64,000 bases of DNA from Isoetes taiwanensis (Eukaryota; Streptophyta; Lycopodiopsida; Isoetales; Isoetaceae). A program made the position numbers and the translations under genes. Positions 1-12,146 of the stretch are shown piece after piece. The DNA lies in assembly GCA_021234155.1 (NCBI GenBank), contig JAJEKV010000036.1:10923426-10987425 (forward strand), given 5' to 3'. A model generated the notes under the pieces. That model saw only the letters and a program-made list of their open reading frames with translations, was not told the origin of the DNA and did not search any database. Position 1 is the stretch's first letter. The number at the start of each line of letters is the position of its first letter.

Positions 1-328
1 TAACTTAAAGATAAACTTATATAATTAAAACTCATAAAAATTATAACAATTAAGAAGAATTAAATAATATATATATTCTTATAATGGAGTCCTTGAAGTG
101 CTATCTATTAAATCTGAATAAGTCTAAGTTTTGTTGAATATGTCATTCTTGCCCCTGATGCTGATATATGCCTTTAAGTTAGAGATGTTTCTCCCCTGTT
201 GTGTGTCTCCTTTTCTTCCTCGCCAGATCTGATTGCAGCCCTGTGTCTTCTGGAGTATTCATCCACCGGTACTGCTATAATTTCCCTGTAGTCGCTTGAA
301 CATAGAAGATGCTAAGTTGATGTTGCCC
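1..328. other. AT-rich non-coding stretch
   Basis: No gene, RNA or repeat structure is recognised. The first 130 bases are very AT-rich; the rest has mixed composition and leads into the minus-strand ORF that begins at 913. Confidence 0.5.
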
Positions 329-913
329 CTATCCTGTTCGGCTGGTGCTGCTGTCGAGGTGCTTGGTAGGAGCGCACTCATTGATTTCCCTCTGATTCCC
401 ATCCGCTCCTGGATCGCTAAGAACTCCTCCTCTGTGGGTAACTCCTACTAAGCCATCATCTGCCTGATGCCGGTGTAGGCTTCTATGTCCGTCGATGTCT
501 GGCCAGTGTACGTCTGGGCCTCCCTTATGCTGATGTGAAAGTCCTGTGTCTTCCCGGTTGATGAAGTCATCAAGGTCCGGTTGTTGACATAGGAGATGCA
601 GGAGCTCGTCTATCCTGTAGCCCCTATCCCTGTACTCTGGGAGGTTCTTGATGTCGTGGAGGCTTAGGTACGCCTCTCCTTGGATGATTACCGGGTTTAA
701 GCTTGTGATGCCTAGCCCAAGTGGTGGAGCTGTCCCCGTGGTTCTCAGCCCCTCTTCAAAGCTTTGAAGTTCCTGCTCCGCTTGCTGCCTTTCTTGTGTC
801 GGGTCGACGTCACTGATGTCCTCTATGTCCGACCCACGTCCTTCATCTTCCTCCTGCTCTTCCCTCTCGTACTCCAGAAGCATCTGCTCTTCTTGACCTG
901 CTGCCATGGCCAT
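329..913 (-). CDS. Unrecognised acidic ORF (194 codons)
   Basis: I do not recognise this protein. The first ~60 residues are strongly acidic (Glu/Asp/Gln-rich, with runs such as EREEQEEDEG and GSDIEDISDVD). A more ordinary segment follows around residues 65-120 (PPLGLGITSLNP, LHDIKNLPEYRDRGYRIDELL). After about residue 123 the composition turns odd (His/Gly/Asp-rich). A neighbouring frame there reads a more protein-like stretch ending IEAYTGIRQMMA before a stop, so a one-base frameshift near position 545 is likely. With the small ORF at 1070-1231 on the same strand it may be the remains of a mobile-element gene. No signal peptide or membrane segment is visible. It could also be a chance ORF. 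Confidence 0.3.
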   Translation of the reverse strand: MAMAAGQEEQMLLEYEREEQEEDEGRGSDIEDISDVDPTQERQQAEQELQSFEEGLRTTGTAPPLGLGITSLNPVIIQGEAYLSLHDIKNLPEYRDRGYRIDELLHLLCQQPDLDDFINREDTGLSHQHKGGPDVHWPDIDGHRSLHRHQADDGLVGVTHRGGVLSDPGADGNQREINECAPTKHLDSSTSRTG

Positions 914-1069
914 ACGCTCAATATTTAGGTGTTGGACAGATGGTTACCCTATCTGGGTCTGGGCTCTATGGGATAGGAAAATAGCTACAGCTGCGGTGTA
1001 TGAGAAGTATCTCCTCCTATTTATAGCTACGGACATATAATTGGGTAAGCGGCTGGCCTTATTTTCTAG

Positions 1070-1231
1070 TTATTTATCTATCTTGGGGATGTTCTGCAGA
1101 GCTGTACGAAGGGCCATGCTTGGAGCAAGGTATCCTATGCAAGGGGGAAGTTCTACTAGAGAAGGACCTATCTTTGCATGGAATTCACCCATGATGTCCT
1201 GGTAATAGGGAGTAGCATTGATGGTTGCCAT
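1070..1231 (-). CDS. Small hypothetical ORF (53 aa)
   Basis: The frame runs from an ATG at 1231 to a TAA at 1070, beginning MATINATPYYQDIMGEF and ending NIPKIDK. Its composition is protein-like and it lies directly upstream, on the same strand, of the acidic ORF at 329-913. No family is recognised. It may be an upstream exon or a fragment of the same degraded gene. Confidence 0.2.
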   Translation of the reverse strand: MATINATPYYQDIMGEFHAKIGPSLVELPPCIGYLAPSMALRTALQNIPKIDK

Positions 1232-4200
1232 GATGCTAGAGCTGCTGGGGATATCAAACAGATGAAGGAGCGCCTCTGGGAGCTGAAAAATTGCCTTGGA
1301 GTGAGGAGCAAAGGAGTAGGGTGAAAATGAGGGTTGTGGTCCTATTTATAGACAAAATCCTAATTTGGAAAAATTCTAGGGTTTGGGAATATCTATGATT
1401 TTAAGGTGCTGCTATGCAATTCATAGGCAAACTAGGTTAAAGAGTGCATTCCAAGGATCCTATTGCAACAAATTTCATCTAATTTGGAGAAAGTTGGGGC
1501 CAGTTGGGTCAATTTTGGTCTGACCACTCACACAGTGCGCGAGATGCTAATCCGAGAATGACGGATTTACACTCTGTGAGGGGTGGGGCCCTATTTGGGT
1601 CGAGGATGACTCAAATTATGCAAACTAAGGGTCAAATCCTACTTATCTCGACGAGTTAGGTCGAATTGTTTCAAAACTTATCTTCACAAACATTAGAGAT
1701 TAGGTTATGGTCCAATGCCATTAAATTCATCTAAATCAAAGATTTGAATTCACAAGATATGCTCCTTGGAGTGTTCGACATTCTTAAATTTCAAAGCACT
1801 ATACTTGCAGATTTTAAGTCCAATTTATATGATTTGATCATCATTAAAAAGTTCTTATGTCATCTTTAAACTTTGTGAAGGATGTTTTTTTTTAAGCAGT
1901 CAATAAAATTTATTGCAATTTTTTCTATTTAATTTTGGTTTTGTATAATGAAAAAGATAGTAATTTAGCATATGCAGAATACACAGTTCAACATACATGA
2001 TTAATCCAAATAAGAGACTTGATTCTAGTTCAAGTTTGCCAGTGTTAGTCCAACAATTTAAAACTTCTTTATGTGAGGTCTAGAGACGAATATATGGGAT
2101 TGGGACATCCTTAAAAAAATGCAGGAATAGCAATATTATATCTACCCCGTGTGTTAGAACTATATTACAAGAAATTTATCGCAGCGGCCTTTCTTTTGTT
2201 CAACTCATGGCAAAGTATTTTTGTATTAAGTCAAAAGGATCTCACCTATGGACTTGCAAAATTGAACTAAATGTGTCTAAGTTGGAGAACTCTAACCTTC
2301 AATCTTTTTTCTCAAAAAGCTCAAAAGCAATGCAAACGCATCTCAACTAGTCTATGCAATTGCATCCTTATCAACATTTTGCCAATGGACCTGCAGAAAA
2401 ATGCGGTGTTACACGCTTTTACATAATCCTGGCTAAAAATCTAGATATGATAGCTGCTTGCGCGAGAAAATATGAAAAACATTTAAGATAAATGAAGTGT
2501 TACATGCTTCTCCATAGTCCCAGGTAAAAAAACTAGATATGATAGTTGTTTGAGCGAGAAAACATGAAAACAATCCAAGATACAATATCTAGCTTTTGCA
2601 CATGCGGCATGACACTCTTGTTGTCAGTCCAATTCAAGTCTGCTTCTTCTCCTGGGAATCGCAACAAACTGTATCCAGATCGATTCGACTTGTTATTAAA
2701 ATCAATACAATATATAGCACTTTTGCAGTTTGTTGCAGCATGAACTGGGCCAAATTATTGTAGAAAGATCAGGTTGTATTTGAGCTCTTAAAGACGCAAG
2801 AACTATTTCCGATTAAAAGATCCATGTTTTTAATTAGCCAATGTCGTGTATGTTAACTAGCATTTTAATTAAAATGTTAAATACCAGAATGGGACCATTG
2901 AAATCATGGGTCCACTTGGCTAGACTGGGTTCCAAAACTAAGGGAGAGACCCCCTTCTGTGCATCGTGACAGAGGCAGGGAACCCGGATTGGGAACCCTT
3001 TATGTTGAGGGTCATGGCAAGGCCAATCGAGATGGTATCAGGCCGATTGAGCTGGAGGATGCTCCAATCAGGTAGAATCTGGGCATTCTGAGTTTGGCAA
3101 TCTTGTTACAACTCCAGGTGCTAGTAAATAGTGTTGGGTGTTGTGAGCAATCTCCAGGCGCAGGGAGTAGGAAGCGAACCAGTTGGGCACTTCTTGGGCG
3201 TTGTTTCTATTCCCTTAACAACATACAGTATCAAGGAAGCCCTCATCGATAAAGTATCAATGAAGTTCAACGAAGAAAGCATACAGTAAGTTATGAATCT
3301 CGCTTCTTTATCTGATGTTGAAGCAGCTTGCTGAACCCTTGCCCTTGGCAATCCTGGCATGAATGCGACGAGATATGGAAAGCTATGGTAGATGGCGACA
3401 GAAGGTGTAGTAGAAGTTGGATATAGCGAACCATTGGCAGCCGATTGTAGATGCAGAATCAACTGCAGACTAGGCGACTGCCCTGCCACAAGAATCAATC
3501 GCACCCTTTGGCGGTGCCCAGTTCCTGCCACAACTCAATAGAAAGCAACACTGAAACATGGAAATAGGCCAGCTCAATTGCTGCAATAGCGAAATGGTTC
3601 AGTCACGCACATTCTAGATTTAGACTTGCATTTGATAGGCCCAATTTGGCCGACAGGTGAAAATACCCAGTAGCATGGATACTGCAATGCTGCTTTTGCT
3701 GGATCTGTGAATGGGTTTCTTTTGCAATATCATTGTCAAATTAGGCTTGGGCTATTCGATTAGGAAAGAAGCACTCTTGCTACTATCAATTTTTTGTCAG
3801 CGAATCTGTCGGCATGTGTTGTTTCCTGTCCCCAATCCCAACTAGAGAAAATCCGAGTCGTGCACAATCTTGTGCAAAAACTTCGCAGAAAAATTCTATC
3901 CAAAACTTGTACCCAGGAAAAAGAAGCACAGGTGTCGCCAAAAAATCAAAGCACAAAGGAATCGAATCCTTGGTAAATCAATTATATATATGTGTAGATT
4001 AAAAAACTTATTTGTTGCAGCCTTCCTCTTTATCAACTCACTTTCTCAAACACGAAGGAAGTTGAGAAAGAAAAATGTTTGCGGCAGTGCCGCTGTAGGA
4101 CTAACTTTGGCTTGATGTGAGATCCAGAATAAGTAGTAAGTTGTTCATTGATCTCAATTTGCAAGAAGCCTTAGTTGATAGAAGATTGAAAAATAGTGTT

Positions 4201-4310
4201 TGGATCTCACATTTGCATTCATCTATGCATAAATTGACTAGACATCATCTTACATACCCCCCCATGAGCATGTAGAAAGTTAAGCTAATCCACGAGCAGC
4301 TTTTGGTGGA
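1232..4310. other. Non-coding stretch without recognised genes
   Basis: The stretch is AT-rich with many stops in all frames. Short ORFs such as 2546-2743 (+) and 3121-3531 (-) show no recognisable domain or splice context. I see no RNA gene and no clear transposon terminus. Confidence 0.5.
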
Positions 4311-4314
4311 AGGT

Positions 4315-4720
4315 TCTTACAACCACCCCAAACTATAAAATAGAATAGAATAGAATAAATTTTTTAGCGTCCACGAAGACCAAGAGGCCATGGGACCTAT
4401 ACAATGGCCTAATACAACCATTACTACTAGGATTAGAAAACCCCTGTCTCGAAATATTTTCAAGGGAAAAACCTTTGCAGTAATGATGATACTAAACAAG
4501 CAAGAATAAAATATAAGTAGACGATGATGACTGCTGATGGCTCAATAATTGAAGACGCTCATCTAGAACCTCAAGTATATATAATGCCAAGTCATGCACA
4601 GATGGGGCTCTGAGAAGTTGTGGAAGCGTGGACTGGAATGCTAAAGTCAAATAACGATTTCTGACCATCTCAAAAGAAGGACATCTTAGCAGAGTATGGC
4701 TTTTATCTTTAATAACCTAT
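4315..4720 (-). mobile_element. LINE 3'-end fragment with pentanucleotide tail
   Basis: The segment aligns by eye with the 3' end of the larger LINE at 16.4 kb. Both share the pattern 'tag/tat-cgtccacg-gagacca', a 'ggcc-tatggg' block, a 'cccc-gtctcgaa...tttt-caaggg-aaaaacc' block and a downstream 'agtcatgca' block. On the minus strand the copy ends in a TTCTA-type pentanucleotide repeat (the tagaa run at 4337-4358), whereas the 16.4-kb element ends in CCTT repeats. Such simple-repeat tails are usual for LINE 3' termini. No coding capacity remains. Confidence 0.6.
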
Positions 4721-4829
4721 AACTGGCAACATGCATATAATCTCGCTTCTCGTGGATATTGCTTTGTAAAAAGTTTCAAGTCAATAGAGCTTTATCTTCT
4801 TATCTTCAAGAAAAGAAAGGCAAAATACT

Positions 4830-5215
4830 ACTGAGGTTCGAGCTACTGAGGTTCGTCTAGATGTCTATGCAATTTGTCCTCTCTACACGCAGAGGGATGA
4901 GACAATTGAGCACAACCTTTTCTTGTGTCGGCATGTTCGGCCTGCTTGGCAGTGCCCTTTGTCATTATGGTTTGAATCAGCAGGCCTATTGTCAGCCTAT
5001 CTCTGTTCTTGGGACAGGTTGAAAAAGAGGGCTTTCTATTTGGCATCCACTTGAATCATCATCTGGTCCATCTGGAAGAGACGGAATCTCTTCATCTTCA
5101 AGGGACAAGTCTTTCCAGGTACTCAAGTGCTTAATGATGCTCGTATTCATATTGTGAAAGCTTATAAGTACTCTTCCTTAAAAAATGAAGTCAAGCGCTA
5201 CTACGTGTAAATAGA
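4830..5215 (+). pseudogene. LINE reverse-transcriptase C-terminal (zf-RVT) fragment
   Basis: Plus-strand translation gives CPLYTQRDETIEHNLFLC followed by RHVRPAWQ, the CxxC...H..C pattern of the zinc-binding zf-RVT domain at the C terminus of plant non-LTR reverse transcriptases. The usual trailing block follows (FYLAST, stop, IIIWSIWKRRN, LFIFKGQVF). In-frame stops show that it is dead. No polymerase or endonuclease domain remains nearby. The strand is opposite to the adjacent fragment at 4.3-4.7 kb, so the two are independent insertions. Confidence 0.6.
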
Positions 5216-6469
5216 GGATTAGTCACCATCTTATATGGAGGCTATATAAGGGCGCAGAAGCCAAGCGCCTTGTTTGAACCACCATATATCCATGGCATAT
5301 TCATATCATATCTACAATTATATCTAGTTTTGTGTTCGAACCATAAAAAAATACATGGCATTTTTTGGGAACTTATTGTTTTGTTTCAGTTTTAGCATGG
5401 TTCAATCAGAACGGTGGCCAATATTTAGTGGTATCGCCCAGACGCCCTTTACTTTATGGACATGATTATAGAAGTTTAGGCACCTCTTTTGGACCACAGC
5501 ACCAAAAATCTATGGCTTGGCTGAGACAATGTTGAATCACACTGGTCAGCAAATGGATTCACATGCAAATCAAAATCATCAAGAAAAATCAAAACCCTCA
5601 CACCTGCAGCAGCAGAGAAAATTTCTGGTCAGCGAGTTTGCCATATAAATGGTGGCCGAGAAGAACTGTACCGCGCAGGAAAGCTGCCGTTCATCTCTTA
5701 GTTTATGAACAAAACAATAGGAGCTTCCAAAAATGTAGAGTAAGGACGATACAACTATACATTTCCAAAATAATCCTGATTATTTGTTGTTTTCTGAAAT
5801 TAAAAATGCTCAAATCCATTCTAGTGTTGGCATGAGGTCTCTTGTGAAAGACCGAGTAGTACAATGGTCAGCCTGAAAAAGCTCCAGATGTTGGTTTATT
5901 GCAGAGAGAAGCTAAGCCTAATGAAGAAATATGCAGAAGTGCATAGCGCAGATTAATGAAGATGAAATCAGGAAACCCCTGCAAAGAAATTGCTTATCCT
6001 TCTAATATAAAAAATCCATTTTATCTGTTTAAACGGGGTCCTTTATAAGACATTTCTTATACCATACCATACAGCTACCTTGCAGCTATAAGATATAACC
6101 AGATTATATGCTAATAAAAAAAGTCTGAGTGGGAAAAGCGAGGAGCTTTAAGCAAGCTAATAAGAAACGAACATATAAGCTAAAGCTGTAAAGTAACAGG
6201 CCAAAAAATACACTTATGATGGAAGTTTGATGATCCTTACTGCATTGAGAACAGTGGAACCCATTATTTGCCCCGGCCACCATTATTAGAGACAATGGAT
6301 ATCACAAATGTATCAAAGTTCATTGGAAGACTCAATCAACCAAGGAATATAGAGTTCAGTCCAGAGCAATGACTCTGCATTGTGGGTATTATATTCTGTT
6401 TAAATTACACCAAAACAGACACATTCGTGCACCTTAATGAGCTGAGGTGTTGATCCATTTAAATCATTG
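5216..6469. other. Spacer downstream of the complex I gene
   Basis: No gene is recognised. The ORFs at 5563-5835 (+) and 6104-6295 (-) have biased composition and no recognisable domain. The last few hundred bases, read on the minus strand, are expected to hold the 3'UTR of the complex I gene. Confidence 0.45.
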
Positions 6470-7960
6470 TCAAGCCGCTGCTGCCACAGGAAGTTCCTTC
6501 TCTCGCTTTGCACGTTCAAGTATTCTTCGTTCAAGCTCAGGTCGAAAGTGACGGATAAGACCTTGAACAGGCCATGCAGCAGCATCACCTAAAGCACAAA
6601 TAGTATGCCCCTCTATCTGCTTTGTGACCTCCTGCAACATATCAATTTCCTCTAAAAGTGCATTGCCAACTTTTAATCTTTCCATTATTGTCCATAGCCA
6701 AGGAGTTCCTTCTCTGCATGGAGTACACTGACCACAGCTTTCATGCTTATAGAAGTATGATAATCTAGCAATAGCATCAACAACATCGGTGGATTTATCC
6801 ATCACAATAACGGCTGCTGTTCCAAGGCCAGATGTCACAGCTTTCAGTGCATCAAAGTCCATAAGCACATCATCACAAATGTTTTTTGGAAGAAGCGGAA
6901 CCGATGATCCACCTGGGATTATTGCTAAGAGGTTATCCCAACCACCTCTTACTCCACCTGCATGTCGTTCGATCAGCTCTTTCAAGGGAATGCTCATCTC
7001 TTCCTCCACAGTACAAGGTTTATTCACATGTCCAGAGATGCAAAAAAGTTTTGTGCCTGCATTATTTTTACGACCAAAGCTCGCAAACCACTCTGGTCCC
7101 CTTCGCAAGATGGTCGGAGATACAGCTACTGTTTCTACATTTGTCACTGTAGTTGGGCATCCATACAAACCTGCATTAGCAGGAAACGGAGGCTTCAAAC
7201 GTGGCTTTCCTTGCTTGCCCTCTAAACTTTCTAATAGGGCAGTTTCTTCCCCGCAGATATAGGCACCTGCCCCAAAATGAATATGAATGTCAAAGTCATA
7301 ACCAGATCCACATGCATTTTTTCCAATATATCCAGCATCATAGGCCTCTTTTAGTGCTCTCTGTAAATTTAACCTCTCATTCACATACTCTCCACGAATA
7401 TAAATGTATGCAGCTCGTGCCCGCATTCCTACACCAGCAATAAGGCACCCCTCAATAAGCTTATGGGGATCATGCCTCATAATCTCCTTGTCTTTGCAGG
7501 TTCCAGGCTCACTCTCATCTGCATTTACCACTAGATAAGAAGGGCGCCCATCTGAAACTTTAGGCATAAATGACCACTTCAAACCAGACGGAAATCCGGC
7601 ACCTCCACGGCCTCTAAGCCCAGACTTTTTCATCTCATTCACAATCCAATCAGAACCCTTCACCACAAGGTCCTTAGTGCGGTACCAGTCCCCTCTCTTA
7701 AGGGCCCCCTTTAGAAAGGGATCATGGATACCGTATAAGTTAGTGAAAATCCGGTCTTCATCCTTAAGACCTCCAAAATGGGTCTTTTCAGCAGGAGGAG
7801 AAGGAGGAGGAGGAGGAGGAGGAGGAGGCGGTGGCGGTGTGGTAGAAGTTGTAGCAGCCTGTGTGCTAAGACTACATAATCCTGGTTTGAGGATAAAGCC
7901 CTGCCGGAGGGCCATAATCGACCTTCTGGCCTCCCTAGCTTGTCTTCCCACATTCCACAT
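6470..7960 (-). CDS. NDUFV1: NADH dehydrogenase (ubiquinone) flavoprotein 1, mitochondrial (complex I 51-kDa subunit)
   Basis: This is the 496-residue NADH- and FMN-binding subunit of complex I in the matrix arm. It takes electrons from NADH and carries iron-sulfur cluster N3. The N terminus (residues 1-40; basic, rich in Arg/Ser/Ala, no acidic residues) is a mitochondrial presequence. An unusual run of 12 prolines (42-53) separates it from the mature protein. The nucleotide-binding signature [13 protein letters not shown] sits at 117-129. The 4Fe-4S ligands are C409, C412 and C415 in [12 protein letters not shown], with the fourth at C455 in TICALGD. Length and C terminus (FRPELERRI) are typical of the plant and animal families. 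The coding region is one uninterrupted frame. The start is the ATG at 7960, two bases inside a good splice acceptor, implying a 5'UTR intron. No damage is seen and the gene looks functional. Confidence 0.96.
   Translation of the reverse strand: MWNVGRQAREARRSIMALRQGFILKPGLCSLSTQAATTSTTPPPPPPPPPPPPSPPAEKTHFGGLKDEDRIFTNLYGIHDPFLKGALKRGDWYRTKDLVVKGSDWIVNEMKKSGLRGRGGAGFPSGLKWSFMPKVSDGRPSYLVVNADESEPGTCKDKEIMRHDPHKLIEGCLIAGVGMRARAAYIYIRGEYVNERLNLQRALKEAYDAGYIGKNACGSGYDFDIHIHFGAGAYICGEETALLESLEGKQGKPRLKPPFPANAGLYGCPTTVTNVETVAVSPTILRRGPEWFASFGRKNNAGTKLFCISGHVNKPCTVEEEMSIPLKELIERHAGGVRGGWDNLLAIIPGGSSVPLLPKNICDDVLMDFDALKAVTSGLGTAAVIVMDKSTDVVDAIARLSYFYKHESCGQCTPCREGTPWLWTIMERLKVGNALLEEIDMLQEVTKQIEGHTICALGDAAAWPVQGLIRHFRPELERRILERAKREKELPVAAAA
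7794..7836 (+). repeat. GGA/GGC trinucleotide run encoding polyproline
   Basis: A purine-rich GGA/GGC triplet repeat reads CCx on the minus strand. It encodes the polyproline run between the presequence and mature body of the complex I 51-kDa subunit. Such triplet runs vary in length between alleles. Confidence 0.85.
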
Positions 7961-7962
7961 GT

Positions 7963-8077
7963 CTGAATTAAAGAAAACTCGGAGTGTTCAGACCTAGATA
8001 ATCCTTACCTCCGGTCCGACCACGAAAACTAATTTTCTATTCGACAATCTATGAACGAAAGCATCAACAAATCTCAC
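7963..8077 (-). other. Probable 5'UTR intron of NDUFV1
   Basis: On the minus strand a consensus donor (AAG|GTGAGA, intron starting at 8077) is followed 115 bp later by a pyrimidine-rich acceptor (TTTTCTTTAATTCAG, ending at 7963). The acceptor lies two bases before the start codon. A second possible donor (GAGGTAAGG) lies within it near 8006. The upstream exon, past 8078, would be the 5' leader. Confidence 0.5.
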
Positions 8078-8160
8078 CTTCAACGCTGAGTGGATTCCCT
8101 GGCCTGTATGATCCGGTATGAACCCTAGTTTGGGCTCAGCGCCTCTGCGCCTGGGCTTCA

Positions 8161-8649
8161 GCTCCAAGATCTAGCTTAAGTGTGAATTGGGATATTTCGA
8201 AACAGGTCAAAGGATACTTTATGCTTGTAACAGGTCAAAAGGTAACTTTACTAACAATCGGAAATTTTCTCTACGGGAAAAAGGTTGCCCATGGGTTCAT
8301 GCTACAGCTGCAAAGAGGGGGCCTGTTTTACTCTGTGTTAATTGAGGATACCGTGTGACGGTCCTCGTAAAATAGCAAGACACATATCAAGCTGAAGGTG
8401 TTATGTTGGCAAATGCTTTTTACAAAAATTTGGGTTGATAAGCTTCTAATTATTTCGTTTGGTATTTGGGACTGTATTTCATGCATGATTTTGCCTAGAT
8501 TTCGAGGGTGTACGTATCTGAAATAGTATGTCCAGGGTATTTTTGGAACGGGTTTGAGCTGCATGTTGGCGAAAAAAAAAACAGGAATGCAGTAGTTGTT
8601 CCTTATTATTTCATTATTTTTCATTCCTTATTGATGCAGTAGCTGTTCA
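8161..8649. other. Non-coding stretch with a diverged dispersed repeat
   Basis: No gene is seen. The segment at about 8440-8570 resembles 48905-49035: both contain 'attatttcgtttggtatttggg', then 'gcctagattt', 'gggtatttttg' and 'tttgagctgc'. This marks a diverged dispersed repeat of unknown type. Confidence 0.45.
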
Positions 8650-9130
8650 TTTTTTTTTAATATAACAATCAACACACAACTACCATTAATATTATTAACA
8701 CAGACCATTGCATCCAACGCATTTAAATTAAAATCCCCCTGAAACCCCCTTTGGTTTAGGTGCATATTCACACGGGGGGTTACTTCGGGCATCGAGAGCT
8801 ATCGGATTGGCATATTTGCCCTTTATTCCTTGATCTGGACCGTACATAGCAATCCTCGTTTGTGGGGTATGCCTGTACAAGTTTTTGTATACTGTATGTT
8901 GAGATTTGCAAAATACTATAAGGTTTGAGAGAATGTACTTAATGGTGTTAATTTTGTACATGTATTGTAAATTTTTAGGGGCTCTCGCTGCCCTACGTAA
9001 CCCCCCGTGTGAATATGCACCTAAACCAAAGGGGGTTTCAGGGGGATTTTAATTTAAATGCGTTGGATGCAATGGTCTGTGTTAATAATATTAATGGTAG
9101 TTGTGTGTTGATTGTTATATTAAAAAAAAA
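8650..9130. mobile_element. Foldback/MITE-like element with ~130-bp terminal inverted repeats
   Basis: The left arm, from 8650 to about 8780, is repeated as a perfect reverse complement at about 9000-9130. The match begins with nine T's followed by aatataac and ends in cggggggttac. Beyond that the arms continue with scattered mismatches for about 20 more bases. The central ~190 bp is AT-rich and has no coding capacity. I could not find a convincing target duplication. The long arms, short centre and lack of genes fit a foldback-type or MITE non-autonomous DNA transposon. The small ORF inside (8728-8961) is an accident of the arm sequence. Confidence 0.8.
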
Positions 9131-9311
9131 TTTGGGCCCTTCGGGCCCTAAATAAAGCAAACATAGGTAAACTTTCTGGCCCTAAATATTAATTACTAAG
9201 AAGCACAATAATATTAAAGACAAACAAATTATTTCCATTGCAAACAACTATGAGTATATTTTGTGTAATCATTAGGACAACACGTTCTTGGAATTGAACA
9301 CGTCAAAAATC

Positions 9312-9417
9312 TAGCAACAACAATATCCATGATAATTTTCTAAGTCAGTGCTCCCATGGTTTGTTAGCAACAACAATATCGATGATAATTTTCTAAGTCA
9401 GTGCTCCCATGGTTTGT
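9312..9417. repeat. 53-bp tandem duplication
   Basis: Two adjacent copies (9312-9364 and 9365-9417) of a 53-bp unit, starting tagcaacaacaatat, differ at one base (c/g). Confidence 0.9.
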
Positions 9418-12146
9418 TTGGTGCACGTGGAGCTTGCTACGCTTAATCAAGATTAATACATACTTTGCAATTGAACGAGCTTCTAAAGCTTCTAATGTTG
9501 CATAGTGGTCCACACGCGGAATACTCTCATTTCCTTGGCCAGTCTTAAGTTACAATATGATTTACCAAACAGTTTCCCAAAAACGTTGTTTTGAATCTTT
9601 TTCTGCTCCATTTGCTGGGACACATGTCTCCTTGGTATCATGCTTTTGGCTCCACAGACTCATACATTAATTGTTCATCTTTGCGTGTGAAAGTAAATGT
9701 ATAGTCCTCGATCGATTATGTTTGGATCATGCCGGTGAATACATGGCTTCAAATTAATTTTTGAGCATACTAAACTACTAAAGTACAAATGCATAACAAA
9801 CTAGTCAACATGGTCAATTGCTAAAATGAGTTTGAAGTTGAAATTACCACCGGACATGACTTTGCATCAAAGCTCACGTGCAAATTTAACAAGTGGCTCG
9901 GATGATCGATAGACATTCCTCATCGGCTTACTATCGGCTTGGTCTTGTTAAGCGTTTAAAGTAACGCCCTGCTTGAGACATAGATCGTAACACCGCAACC
10001 ATGGCGGTCTTTACGAACCCATCCCTTTTCACCATCCAACCCATCCCTTCGGGCATCTACGAGAAAAAATTAATGATTTTTTAGCTCCCCATGCCCGCCA
10101 TATGTATAAACGTGGGCATCTCGAGAAATCAAATCATGGTTGGGCAATTCCCTAAAGCTCATTGCATTGAGGAGAAATCCCTGTTTGGCATATCCTCCAA
10201 GAATCACATTCCATGATACACTTCTCGACCATTCCCCGCAAGAATCACATTCAATGATACCAAATGTAGCTTAGGAGAAACCATCTATTAGAAGCTACAT
10301 ATTCGCCTTCAACATTCCCGCATGAGAATATATAATGGTTCCACCGATCAGAGCACTTGCTTAACAACAAGTAAAGCGGTCTGTTTGACCACTAAGAATT
10401 TGTACATGAGAAAAAAGTGAGCTCTCAATTGCAAACAAGTATGAGTTAAAACAGAATTTTCTCTCATTTCTGTACATGGATACAAGTCCAGACGCAGCCA
10501 AGGTTGTGGCAGATGCTATAGTAGAAACCAAGAAAATTATTTTTGAAGCTGAAGGCATTTGTTCTTTGCTTAATTACAAAGCCACATCAAGATCTTGTAC
10601 GTTCTTACTCAGGACAACAAGCTCTTTTGTTTGCTTCTGTTTTCTTAATTGACACAGGTCATTCCAAGAAGTGAATGTAAGAAACAAGGATTTGCAGCAT
10701 ACTGAAAAAACCAGATGATATACCTGAATCTCCTTAGAGAATCCTGCTGCTTTGCATAAGATGCCAAAGATTCTCACTTCGTTTTGAACAAACTTGTGCT
10801 TCAAGCATACCGTATCAAAGAGAAGAGGTGCCATGCTGGTAAAATTTGACTTCTAAAATCTGTAGCTCCAAGGTAGCAAAATGCTCCAAACGCTTGGTGC
10901 CATATCCTACTTGGATGGAAGCTAGTTCTGGCCATGCCAAGTCGCACCCTAAACCGCATCCCTTAGGTTTAATAAGCATGCTTTGTACTTAAGCAAATTC
11001 CAGATTTCAAAGATTTGGCCATGGCGGGCAACATTGCTACAAAATCCCTCCTCCAGAGAGCAAGAACAGAGAATTTTCTTCTCCGGAAGCAAATCTGGCT
11101 GGCAACCCTAAAGCAAACCCTTTCCTAAAGAACCCTAAAATAAGGGAGCTCGATGCTTGCATGTCTGTTTTGGGAACTTAAAAATAATTGATTTTTCAAG
11201 GAAAAATATGCAAATGCTAAACCATTGCAAAATCATAGATAATATGTCATTTAAATATGAGAATACAGTGCGCACTCTAGATATACTAAATAGTAGGTCT
11301 CGCGCAATACGCCCATCAAATCATATGAAAACCATAGAAAAAAACGTACAAAAATACAAAAGAAACCCCCTGTTATTATGCTACATATTCGCATGGTGGG
11401 AATTTAGAAGGAGATGGTTGTGAAGGAAAGGACTCGATCTGTTAGGCCATGGATAAGATAGCATGATGTTTTCTAATTTTGGCCTTCTGAGGTAGGCCTG
11501 AGGAGAAGCGAGTCTTTCTTTTTGCAGGGGAGTTTGGGTGTGTTTCCAGGTCGGTTGTGTTCTTGGAGAAGGTGGGCGTGAAAGCAGATAGTCGAAGCGG
11601 AGCTTCTAGCGATGGGCGTTTTGATCTGCTACCATCTGATCTGCTATGACTTCTTGCTGCGCCCTTTGCTGTTGCCATTTGCCACTGTGATGACTTAAGA
11701 ATCCATGCTTTGGGCGCTCCTCATTTGTGCTCACTGCCTATGGGCGTTGCATTGGAAATCATCGAACACAGATAGGGCCATCTGGAGCGAGACACAGGCT
11801 GCCTGGGGACTTGCAACCATATATGGATGTTTAGGGCAAGGATTGAAGGCGGATATCAAAAGGTCGGAGTAGACTCAGAACGCCAGAGTAGAATGCCCAC
11901 ACACCTTTGCTTTTTTTGCTCGGTTTCTTGCTGTTTTTGTTTGCTCGGTTTGGACCATTGGAAGTGGCAGACAAATTGTTGATGAAAATTTGGGTTGAAA
12001 AAAAGGTTTTAATCAAAAATGATTTTAGGGCTGGGTTTTTAAGGCTAAAGGAAAAAAGGCTTGTGATTTAAATAGAATTTTATGGCTAAGATCAACTTGG
12101 ACAAGGTTGATGGGAGGACCAGAATCCAAAGCCCTGTTTGTTGAAA
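9418..12146. other. Non-coding stretch without recognised genes
   Basis: No domain, RNA or transposon terminus is recognised. Small ORFs here (for example 10574-10834, 11157-11423 and 11442-11678) lack family signatures. A 35-codon ORF starts at 11021 (MAGNIATKSLLQRAR) with a basic amphipathic start, but nothing nearby supports a gene. The segment near 11925-11995 resembles 49620-49690, another diverged dispersed repeat. Confidence 0.45.

Noticed and set aside
3121-3531. 136-codon minus-strand ORF
   Set aside because: No recognisable domain, biased composition, no splice or leader context.
8728-8961. 77-codon ORF
   Set aside because: It lies within the arm and centre of the foldback element and has no protein-like features.
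11021-11128. 35-codon ORF starting MAGNIATKSLLQRAR
   Set aside because: It resembles a possible presequence but has no downstream exon that I can join.
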